Shown here piece by piece: positions 16,090 to 24,316 of a stretch of DNA of 35,355 bases (positions are counted from its first letter, which is position 1; each line of letters starts with the position of its first letter). Location of the stretch: NCBI GenBank assembly GCA_021731445.1, contig JAKFXK010000056.1, positions 1 through 35,355 of the forward strand, in the 5' to 3' direction. The stretch is from Nevskiaceae bacterium (GTDB lineage: Bacteria; Pseudomonadota; Gammaproteobacteria; Nevskiales; Nevskiaceae). Both the position numbers and the translations under genes were made by a program. Under the pieces are notes generated by a model. That model had not been told where the DNA came from. It searched no databases and saw only the letters and a program-made list of their open reading frames with translations.

Positions 16090-17223
16090 ATGACGACTGC
16101 ACTGACCCAGAACGCCCTCGCTGGCATCCTCTCGCTGGAGGCCTATACGCCCGGGATGCCGATTGACGAGCTGCAGCGCCGGCTCGGCATCAAGGATGTG
16201 GTCAAGCTCGCCAGCAACGAGAACCCGCTCGGCCCCAGCCCCAAGGTGAAGGCGGCGATCGCGGCGTCGGTCGCGGGCGACAATCTCGCGCTCTACCCGG
16301 ATGGCTCTGGCTTCCGCCTGAAGCAGAAAATCGCCGCGATGCATGGCATCGACACCAGCTGCATCACGCTGGGCAATGGCAGCAACGACATCCTGGAGTT
16401 TCTCGCCCGCATCTACGCCGGGCCTGGCCGCGCGGTGATGTTCTCGGCCTACGCCTTCGCGGTGTATCCCATCGCCACCCAGGCACAGAACGCTGATGCG
16501 GTGGTGGTGCCGGCCCGCCCCGCCACCGACCCCGTGATGCCGTACGGCCATGACATGGCAGGCTTCGCGGCTGCATTGAAAAAACGCCCGGATGTGGCGC
16601 TGATCTTCATCGCCAACCCCAACAACCCCACCGGCACCTGGCTGCCACCGGACGAGATCGAGGCTTTCCTCAAGGTGGTGCCGCCGCACATCATCGTCGC
16701 GCTCGACGAGGCCTATTTCGAGTACCAGGATGCTGCCTTGCGCCCGGACACCGCGCGCTGGCTCAAGACCTATCCCAATCTGCTGGTGAGCCGCACCTTC
16801 AGCAAGGTCTACGGCCTGGCGGGTCTGCGTGTGGGTTATGCGCTGTCGCACCCGACCGTGGCCGATCTGCTCAATCGCGTGCGCCAGCCGTTCAACAACA
16901 ACAGCCTCGCACTGCTGGCAGCGGAGGTTGCACTCGACGACCAGCAGCACGTCGCCGACGCGGTGGCACTCAACACCAGCGAACGCGCACGCTTGGTGAA
17001 AGAGCTGAGCGCGATGGGCCTGAAGCTGCTGCCCTCGCAGGCCAACTTCGTGACCATCGACTTCGCACGCGACGGCAAGCCCATCCATCAAGGCCTGCTG
17101 GAAAAGGGAATCATCGTGCGGCCGATGACGAGCTATGGGCTGCCCACCTTTCTGCGCGTCAGCGTCGGCACCGCCGCCGAGAACGCGCGGTTTCTGGATG
17201 CGCTTCGTGCAGTGTTGGCCTGA
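16090..17223 (+). CDS. hisC: Histidinol-phosphate aminotransferase, probably also an aromatic transaminase
   Basis: The product is 377 residues, class II aminotransferase of fold type I. Family marks: VKLASNENPLGPSPK near the start, ANPNNPTGTW, ALDEAYFEYQ and the PLP lysine Lys239 in SRTFSKVYGLAGLRVGYAL. It should convert imidazole-acetol phosphate to histidinol phosphate. Its place between pheA and tyrA, away from other his genes, is the classic setting in which HisC also makes phenylalanine or tyrosine from the keto acids. That second role is inferred from context. Confidence 0.93.
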   Translation: MTTALTQNALAGILSLEAYTPGMPIDELQRRLGIKDVVKLASNENPLGPSPKVKAAIAASVAGDNLALYPDGSGFRLKQKIAAMHGIDTSCITLGNGSNDILEFLARIYAGPGRAVMFSAYAFAVYPIATQAQNADAVVVPARPATDPVMPYGHDMAGFAAALKKRPDVALIFIANPNNPTGTWLPPDEIEAFLKVVPPHIIVALDEAYFEYQDAALRPDTARWLKTYPNLLVSRTFSKVYGLAGLRVGYALSHPTVADLLNRVRQPFNNNSLALLAAEVALDDQQHVADAVALNTSERARLVKELSAMGLKLLPSQANFVTIDFARDGKPIHQGLLEKGIIVRPMTSYGLPTFLRVSVGTAAENARFLDALRAVLA

Positions 17224-17242
17224 AGCGACGCACTCAACATCT

Positions 17243-17361
17243 GTCATTCCCGCGCAGGCGGGAATCCAGGTGGTCGTTGCTGCCCGACCCGCGAAATGCA
17301 CTGCGCTACGCGCATCCGTCAGTGCTTTAGCCGCACTGACTCCCGCCTGCGCGGGAATGAC
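17243..17361. repeat. Palindromic element with 21-bp terminal inverted repeats between hisC and tyrA
   Basis: The arms at 17243-17263 and 17341-17361 are perfect inverted copies, beginning GTCATTCCCGCGCAGGCGG. They enclose 77 bases without a gene. The size, perfect ends and shared GTCATTCCCGCG core with 13715-13793 suggest a MITE-like or REP-like element. It would form a very strong RNA hairpin in the middle of the operon. Its right end is 9 bases before the tyrA ATG. Confidence 0.88.
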
Positions 17362-17370
17362 AAGCAAAAG

Positions 17371-18240
17371 ATGAAGCCGGTTCTTGCAGTCATCGGCCTG
17401 GGCCTGATCGGCGGCTCGCTCGCGCGGGCGCTGCGTAGCGCTGATGCGGTAGCTGCCATTCACGGCTTCGACCCCGATGACGCACAGTGCCAAGCTGCAG
17501 TTGCACTAGGCGTGATCGACCACGCCGCCGCATCAGCGGCGGAGGCCGTGCGCGAGGCCGACGTGGTGGTGCTGGCCGTGCCGGTGTTGCGCACGGCGGA
17601 GGCACTCGCGGCCGTGCTGCCTGCACTCAAGCCCGGTGCCGTCGTCACCGACGTCGGCAGCACCAAGCAGTCGGTGCTCGCGGATGTGCAGCGGGTTTGC
17701 GGCGGGACCGTGCCGCCGTGGTTCGTTGCTGCACACCCGATTGCTGGCACCGAGAAGAGCGGTGTGGCGGCGAGCTTTGCCGAGCTGTTCAAAGGCAAGC
17801 GCCTGATCCTGACGCCGCACGCCGCGCAGAATGCGGCTGCTCTTGAGACTGTGCGCGCACTTTGGCAGATGACCGGCGCGCGCGTGGTGCAGATGGATGC
17901 GGCGCGCCACGACGCCATCTTTGCCGCCACTTCGCACCTGCCGCATGTACTCGCCTACAGCTTCGTCGAGCTGCTGTCGCAGGGCGAGAGCAGCGAGGAG
18001 ATTTTCAGCAATGCTGGTGGTGGCTTCCGCGACTTCACCCGCATCGCCAGCTCCAGTCCGCAGATGTGGCACGACATCGTGCGTGCCAATGCGCCGGAGG
18101 TGCTCGGCCTGCTCACGGCACAAATCAAGCAATTGCAAAAAATGCAGGCGCTGATCGAACAACAACAATGGGCTGACTTGCAGGCGCTTTTTGAGCGCGC
18201 CCGCACGGCCCGCGAACGCTATCTGGCTGACATCGAATGA
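17371..18240 (+). CDS. tyrA: Prephenate dehydrogenase
   Basis: The ATG at 17371 gives MKPVLAVIGLGLIGGSLARA, putting the NAD motif GLGLIG at the very start as usual, and 289 residues. The frame stays open upstream to 17296 only because it runs through the repeat element. It oxidatively decarboxylates prephenate to 4-hydroxyphenylpyruvate for tyrosine. Family marks are TDVGSTKQSV, AHPIAGTEKSG, a catalytic His in TSHLPHVLAYS and GGGFRDFTRIASS. No fused chorismate mutase or ACT domain is present. It overlaps aroA by 4 bases (ATGA). The ribosome-binding site is weak, so the repeat hairpin may affect its expression. Confidence 0.95.
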   Translation: MKPVLAVIGLGLIGGSLARALRSADAVAAIHGFDPDDAQCQAAVALGVIDHAAASAAEAVREADVVVLAVPVLRTAEALAAVLPALKPGAVVTDVGSTKQSVLADVQRVCGGTVPPWFVAAHPIAGTEKSGVAASFAELFKGKRLILTPHAAQNAAALETVRALWQMTGARVVQMDAARHDAIFAATSHLPHVLAYSFVELLSQGESSEEIFSNAGGGFRDFTRIASSSPQMWHDIVRANAPEVLGLLTAQIKQLQKMQALIEQQQWADLQALFERARTARERYLADIE

Positions 18241-19559
18241 CGCACTCCGCAACGCAAATCACTTACGTCGTCACGCCCGGCGGCAGGCTCACTGGCACCG
18301 TCCGCGTGCCGGGCGACAAATCCATCTCGCACCGCTCGGTGATGTTTGCCTCGCTGGCCGAGGGCATCAGCGAAGTCACCGGCTTTCTCACCGGCGAGGA
18401 CTGCTTTTGCACGATGAAGGCTTTTCAGCAGATGGGTGTGCAGATCGAGCGCCTAGGCGAAACCCATCTGCGTGTTCATGGTGTGGGCCTGCGCGGTCTG
18501 AAGGCGCCCAGCGCGCCGCTGGACATGGGCAACTCCGGCACCGCCATGCGCCTGATGTGTGGCCTGCTCGCGGGCCAGCCGTTTGCCAGCACGCTGACCG
18601 GCGATGCCTCGCTCAGCAAGCGTCCGATGAAGCGGGTGATTGGCCCGCTGGCACAGATGGGGGCCGAGATCGCCGCGCAGGAGGGGAGGGCGCCGCTGGT
18701 GATCAGCCCGGCCAAGGGCGGCTTGAAGGCTCTGCGCTATGCCTCGCCGGTGGCGAGTGCACAGGTGAAATCCTGCGTGCTGCTGGCAGGCCTGTATGCG
18801 GATGGCCTCACCGAAGTCACCGAACCCGAAGCCAGCCGCGACCACACCGAACGCATGCTGCGGGCGTTTGGCGTGGCAGTGGAGGGTCGCGCGGGCTATG
18901 CCGCCGTGCGCGGGGGGCAATCACTCAAGGCCACCGGCATCGAAGTCCCTGCGGACATTTCTTCAGCGGCATTCTTTCTGGTGGGTGCTGCCATCGCGCC
19001 GGGCTCCGACGTGACGCTGACCGAAGTGGGCATGAACCCGACGCGGGTCGGCATCGTCACCATCCTCAAGGCGATGGGTGCGTCCATCGAAGTCAGCAAT
19101 CAGCGCCTGCTGGGCGATGAGCCGGTCGCGGACCTGCGCGTGCGCGGCGGTGCGCTGAAGGGCATTGCCATCGGCAAAGATCTGGTCGCGGCTGCCATCG
19201 ACGAGTTTCCCATCCTGTTCATCGCCGCTGCCTGTGCCGAAGGTGAGACGGTGGTGACGGGCGCGGAGGAGTTGCGCGTGAAGGAATCCGACCGCATCCA
19301 GACCATGGTGGATGGCCTCGTGGCGCTTGGCGTGTGCGCTGTTGCAACCCCCGATGGCGCGCGCATCACCGGCGGGCCTGTTGGCGGGGGCACAGTCGAT
19401 AGTCACGGCGACCATCGCGTGGCGATGAGCTTTGCGATGGCGGCGTTGCGTGCGACTGCGCCCATCACCATTCTGGATTGCCTCAACGTCAACACTTCCT
19501 TCCCCGGCTTTGCCGAGTTGGCCCGCAAGGCGGGCCTGCAGCTGACGGTGCAGGGCTAA
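18237..19559 (+). CDS. aroA: 3-phosphoshikimate 1-carboxyvinyltransferase (EPSP synthase), class II-like
   Basis: The product is 440 residues. It joins shikimate 3-phosphate and phosphoenolpyruvate in the step before chorismate, feeding pheA and tyrA in the same cluster. Four motifs used to define class II enzymes are present: GDKS at 26-29, SAQVK at 174-178, RDHTE at 201-205 and NPTR at 267-270. In the GNSGTAMR loop (98-105) position 101 is Gly, whereas the well-known insensitive CP4 enzyme has Ala at the matching place. Catalytic Asp and Lys are in IDEFPILF and ELRVKESDR. The start overlaps tyrA by ATGA and cmk follows after 3 bases. Confidence 0.96.
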   Translation: MTHSATQITYVVTPGGRLTGTVRVPGDKSISHRSVMFASLAEGISEVTGFLTGEDCFCTMKAFQQMGVQIERLGETHLRVHGVGLRGLKAPSAPLDMGNSGTAMRLMCGLLAGQPFASTLTGDASLSKRPMKRVIGPLAQMGAEIAAQEGRAPLVISPAKGGLKALRYASPVASAQVKSCVLLAGLYADGLTEVTEPEASRDHTERMLRAFGVAVEGRAGYAAVRGGQSLKATGIEVPADISSAAFFLVGAAIAPGSDVTLTEVGMNPTRVGIVTILKAMGASIEVSNQRLLGDEPVADLRVRGGALKGIAIGKDLVAAAIDEFPILFIAAACAEGETVVTGAEELRVKESDRIQTMVDGLVALGVCAVATPDGARITGGPVGGGTVDSHGDHRVAMSFAMAALRATAPITILDCLNVNTSFPGFAELARKAGLQLTVQG

Positions 19560-19562
19560 GAC

Positions 19563-20237
19563 GTGGACCTCGCGCCAGTCATCACCGTCGATGGCCCCAG
19601 TGGCGTCGGCAAGGGCATGGTCACGCGCTGGCTTAGCAGCCAGACCGGTTATCACCGGCTGGATTCGGGTGCGCTGTATCGCATCCTCGCCTTGGCCTCG
19701 GTGGAGCAGGGCATCCCGCTGGAAGAAGTGGATGCCGTCGCCGCTCTCGCCAAGAATCTCGACATCCAGTTCGTCGGCGAGACCGAGGATGATGAGAGCA
19801 TCCTGGTGATCGGCAATGACTGGACGCGCCGGGTGCGCACTGAAGAAACCGGTGCGCTTGCATCGCGCATTGCCGTGGCACCCGCAGTGCGGGCCGCGCT
19901 GTTGCAACGCCAGCACGATTTCCGTCGCTGGCCGGGCCTAATCGCCGACGGCCGCGATATGGGAACGGTTGTTTTCCCCGATGCCGTTCTCAAGCTGTTC
20001 ATGGATGCGAGCCCAGAGGAGCGTGCTACCCGACGCGAGAAACAGTTGAGGAATGCGGGAATTGCTGTTAATTTCGCCGCCCTTTGTCAGGAAATCCGTG
20101 CGCGCGACGCGCGGGATCGGGGTCGTGAAGTTGCACCGCTCAAACCAGCGGACGACGCCCATCTCATTGATACGACAGGGCTTTCGCCGGATGAGGTCAT
20201 CCACTGCGTGAAGGCACTGCTCGAAGCCAGTCGCTAG
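19563..20237 (+). CDS. cmk: Cytidylate kinase
   Basis: The product is 224 residues from a GTG at 19563; no ATG is suitably placed. The P-loop is GPSGVGKG at 11-18. Other family marks are HRLDSGALYRILA, the acceptor region LIADGRDMGTVVFPDA and the lid with RDARDRGREVAPL followed by IDTTGLSPDEV. It phosphorylates CMP and dCMP. The order aroA-cmk-rpsA is conserved in gammaproteobacteria. The GTG start and tight spacing suggest translation follows from aroA. Confidence 0.95.
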   Translation: MDLAPVITVDGPSGVGKGMVTRWLSSQTGYHRLDSGALYRILALASVEQGIPLEEVDAVAALAKNLDIQFVGETEDDESILVIGNDWTRRVRTEETGALASRIAVAPAVRAALLQRQHDFRRWPGLIADGRDMGTVVFPDAVLKLFMDASPEERATRREKQLRNAGIAVNFAALCQEIRARDARDRGREVAPLKPADDAHLIDTTGLSPDEVIHCVKALLEASR

Positions 20238-20270
20238 CTTTTTTCTTTGCAAACGCTCTTTTTGCTGCGC

Positions 20271-20370
20271 CCCGCTCAATGGAATGAGTGGGTTTATCCC
20301 TCACCTGGCCCGTTTTGATGGATGAAAACGGAACATCAACTCAACCCTTCACCGCTCCACACGTCTGTGG
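20271..20370 (+). promoter_or_regulatory. rpsA: Three-hairpin leader of rpsA, likely S1 autoregulatory RNA
   Basis: Three short hairpins stand in a row before the proposed TTG start: CCCGCTCA-ATGGAA-TGAGTGGG (20271-20292, one G-U pair), CCGTTTT-GATGGATG-AAAACGG (20310-20331) and CCACA-CGTC-TGTGG (20357-20370). The first two carry TGGA in the loop. E. coli rpsA also lacks a good Shine-Dalgarno and is translated from a leader of three hairpins that S1 itself represses. The link is by analogy. Confidence 0.6.
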
Positions 20371-20384
20371 AAAAGAGACCATTT

Positions 20385-22058
<1,674 letters not shown>

Positions 22059-22060
22059 GG

Positions 22061-22094
22061 CTTCGCAGCTTTGCGAGCATTGCTCGCAGCGAAG
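22061..22094 (+). other. Hairpin just after rpsA
   Basis: Nested inverted repeats CTTCGC (22061-22066)/GCGAAG (22089-22094) and TGCGAGCA/TGCTCGCA (22072-22079, 22081-22088) form a strong stem three bases after the stop. Only TCTTAC follows, so it is more likely a 3'-end stabiliser or processing hairpin than a terminator. Confidence 0.5.
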
Positions 22095-22191
22095 TCTTAC
22101 GCCCGCACAAGGATGTGTGGGCGGGGCTTGGCTCAAAAGCGCACAGTCTCGCCAAGGACGGCAGGATGACTTTAGTAGAAGTGATAAAAAG

Positions 22192-22219
22192 GGGCCGCGC
22201 TTGCGCGGCCCTTTTTTTT
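22192..22219 (+). terminator. Rho-independent terminator of the serC-rpsA run
   Basis: A perfect 9-bp stem GGGCCGCGC-TT-GCGCGGCCC (22192-22211) is followed by eight T (22212-22219). It stands 134 bases after rpsA and 43 before ihfB, so it separates the two transcription units. Confidence 0.92.
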
Positions 22220-22228
22220 GTCTATAGT
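22201..22228 (+). promoter_or_regulatory. Candidate promoter of ihfB-lapA-lapB inside the terminator
   Basis: TTGCGC (22201-22206) and TATAGT (22223-22228, 5 of 6) are 16 bases apart. The -35 box is in the loop and right arm of the preceding terminator. The start would be near 22235, about 27 bases before the ihfB ATG. The -35 match is only moderate. Confidence 0.45.
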
Positions 22229-22261
22229 GACTCAATCATCGCCAATAACTATCTGAATCCC

Positions 22262-22588
22262 ATGACTAAATCCGAGCTCATCGAGGTGCTGGCTTTGAAG
22301 CAGACGCACCTCATGCAGAAGGATGTCGAGCTGGCGGTAAAACTCGTGCTTGACCAGATCAGCAACGCGCTGGCACGGCAGGCGCGGGTGGAGATCCGGG
22401 GTTTTGGCAGCTTCGCCCTGCATCATCGCCCCGCACGCACGGGACGCAATCCCAAAACCGGCGAGCCAGTGCATATTCCGGCCAAGTACGTGCCGCACTT
22501 CAAGCCGGGCAAGGAAATGCGCGAACGCGTCAATGCCATTGCAGAAGAAGAAGCCGCTGCCGCAATGGCAGTGCAGGGCGCAGCATGA
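22262..22588 (+). CDS. ihfB: Integration host factor subunit beta
   Basis: The ATG at 22262 gives [14 protein letters not shown], the standard beginning, and 108 residues; the open frame upstream includes the terminator and is not coding. The HU/IHF fold is clear, with the DNA-binding arm region [20 protein letters not shown], then [28 protein letters not shown] split over the arm tip (Pro for intercalation). With IhfA it bends DNA, including at sigma-54 promoters such as the psp one in this window. The C-terminal tail ([12 protein letters not shown]) is longer than in E. coli. It overlaps lapA by ATGA. Confidence 0.95.
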   Translation: MTKSELIEVLALKQTHLMQKDVELAVKLVLDQISNALARQARVEIRGFGSFALHHRPARTGRNPKTGEPVHIPAKYVPHFKPGKEMRERVNAIAEEEAAAAMAVQGAA

Positions 22589-22875
22589 TCCGCGTACTCA
22601 TCATCGGGGTCGTGCTCGCCGTGCTGGTGCTGGGCGTGGCCATCGGCTTCTTCAATGCCCAACCAGTGACATTCAACTATCTGGCGGGCAGTGTGCAGCT
22701 GCCGCTGATTGCCTTGGTCATGGGCGAGTTCTTTCTGGTGGGGCTGCTCACGGCGCTGCTCTGCTCTTCCCGCATTTTGGGACTGAAGGGTGAGATCCGC
22801 CGTCTCCGCCGACAGCTCAAGGATGCGCAGGCCGAGCTGCAAAGTCTGCGCAATCTGCCGCTGAAGGATCAGTAG
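22585..22875 (+). CDS. lapA: Lipopolysaccharide assembly protein A (DUF1049)
   Basis: The product is 96 residues with two membrane segments ([20 protein letters not shown] and about 38-60) and a cytoplasmic coiled-coil tail ([20 protein letters not shown]). [12 protein letters not shown] between the helices is the family signature. LapA works with LapB in control of LpxC and LPS supply. The ihfB-lapA-lapB order is common in gammaproteobacteria. It overlaps ihfB by 4 bases and its stop overlaps the lapB GTG by one base. Confidence 0.92.
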   Translation: MIRVLIIGVVLAVLVLGVAIGFFNAQPVTFNYLAGSVQLPLIALVMGEFFLVGLLTALLCSSRILGLKGEIRRLRRQLKDAQAELQSLRNLPLKDQ

Positions 22876-24011
22876 TGCTCGAAGGTCTCGCGCTGTGGCT
22901 TTTTCTGCCGGTGTGCATTGCGCTCGGATGGGCCTTGGGGCGGAACCCGCGCAGTGCATTGAGAGACTCCGAAATGCTGGCGGGCCTGACCCTCGCGCAG
23001 GACAACCCGGATCGCGCGATAGCAGCCCTGACCAAGGCTCTCGAGCGCGACCCGGCAGCTGCGGAACTCAGCCTCACGCTGGGCGCGCTCTTCCGCAAGC
23101 GAGGTGAAATAGACCGCGCGCTGCGCCTGCATGAAAACGTGCTGGCCCAGCCGGAGCTCAGGCCCGATACCCGTGCGCTCGCCCTCTATGAGCTGGGGCA
23201 GGACTGCGTGAAGGCGGGTTTACTTGACCGTGCGCAGGCGTCCCTCAAAAAGGCCGCCCAGCATCCTGCGTTCGACACGCTGGCCTACGAACAACTGCTG
23301 CCGATCCACGAGCAACTCGGTGAGTGGCAGCAAGCGATTCAAGTGGCCGAGAGGCTGGAATCGCTCAAGGGACAAAGCCGTGCCACCGAGCGCGCGCACT
23401 ACCTGCTGGAACTTGCCGACCAACTGCAGCAGCAGGGCGATCACGCCCAGGCCATCAAGCTCGCGCGGCGCGCGCTTGAGGTGGACTCTGCCTGTGTGCG
23501 CGCCAATCTTTTCCTGGGCCAGTTGCACGAAACGGCGCAGTCATGGCCTGAGTCGATGGCTGCCTATGCCGCTGTGCCTGCGCAGGACGCCCGTTTTCTA
23601 GCAGAGGCAATCCCCGCTTTTGAGCGGGTCAGCAGAGCCGCTCAAGAGCCACAGCAGCTGCAGATGTTCCTCGATCATCTTGAAGCACACCACGGGCTGG
23701 ATTCTGCGGTGTGGCTGGCACGGGCACAGCTCATTGGGGACAGTGAAGCACAAGCCAGCTACCTCGCCGACAAGCTCGCCCAAAAACCATCCTGGCGGGG
23801 ATTGATCCAGTTTCTGGCTTTGCCAACGGCACAAAATGCAGGTGTGCTTTCAACCCCTGTGCAATCTTTTCGGGATGCACTCGGCCGACTGTTGCAACAC
23901 CGCCCGCGTTACCTGTGCGCGCATTGCGGCTTTACGCCTTCACTGTTGTTCTGGCGCTGCCCCAGTTGCAAGCAGTGGGGCACAGTGGCGCCTGCGGAAG
24001 ACAGTCTTTAG
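22875..24011 (+). CDS. lapB: Lipopolysaccharide assembly protein B
   Basis: The product is 378 residues from a GTG that shares one base with the lapA stop (TAGTG). An N-terminal membrane anchor (LALWLFLPVCIALGWALG) is followed by tetratricopeptide repeats across about 35-320 (for example GLTLAQDNPDRAIAALTKAL). A C-terminal rubredoxin-type metal site uses Cys348, Cys351, Cys362 and Cys365 (CAHCGF, then CPSCKQWG). LapB directs LpxC to FtsH for proteolysis and so sets the LPS/phospholipid balance. All four Cys are intact and the length is close to E. coli (389). Confidence 0.94.
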   Translation: MLEGLALWLFLPVCIALGWALGRNPRSALRDSEMLAGLTLAQDNPDRAIAALTKALERDPAAAELSLTLGALFRKRGEIDRALRLHENVLAQPELRPDTRALALYELGQDCVKAGLLDRAQASLKKAAQHPAFDTLAYEQLLPIHEQLGEWQQAIQVAERLESLKGQSRATERAHYLLELADQLQQQGDHAQAIKLARRALEVDSACVRANLFLGQLHETAQSWPESMAAYAAVPAQDARFLAEAIPAFERVSRAAQEPQQLQMFLDHLEAHHGLDSAVWLARAQLIGDSEAQASYLADKLAQKPSWRGLIQFLALPTAQNAGVLSTPVQSFRDALGRLLQHRPRYLCAHCGFTPSLLFWRCPSCKQWGTVAPAEDSL

Positions 24012-24316
24012 AAGTGGTAATTGCACTACTCTGTTGAAGGCATTTTGATCAGCGAAAAAATATGCCGTCTTCAGGCGCTGCAACGAGTTTGCATTGCATT
24101 GACCGTGTGATTCGCCGTCCAGCCCTTGCTGCTTTTGTGGCGGACTTCAATTCATGTGCAATGCAGCAAGCACAAACGCATTGATTTGTCTTGACCTTGT
24201 GTGAACACCCGCTTAAGTTTGGATGACAGATGCATGAAATTGGTTTAGTTCCCTAGTTCCAGCATCATTTTTGCAACACCTATCTAGGCACCTTTGTCAA
24301 CCAGCAGGGAGAAGCA
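24012..24316. promoter_or_regulatory. AT-richer intergenic region before the TonB receptor
   Basis: These 305 bases hold no convincing gene. There is a 9-bp inverted repeat, TGCATTGCA (24090-24098) and TGCAATGCA (24157-24165), 58 bases apart. TTGACC (24191-24196) is a possible -35 element, but the matching -10 is poor. GGGAG at 24307-24311 is the ribosome-binding site for the ATG at 24317. No terminator for lapB was found. It is probably the control region of the receptor. Confidence 0.5.

Noticed and set aside
17296-17370. N-terminal extension of tyrA
   Set aside because: It translates the palindromic repeat element; the NAD motif is correctly placed from the ATG at 17371.
15961-17493. 510-codon minus-strand frame across pheA, hisC and tyrA
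   Set aside because: It crosses three recognisable genes and both ends of a repeat element, has no recognisable domain and mirrors their codon structure.
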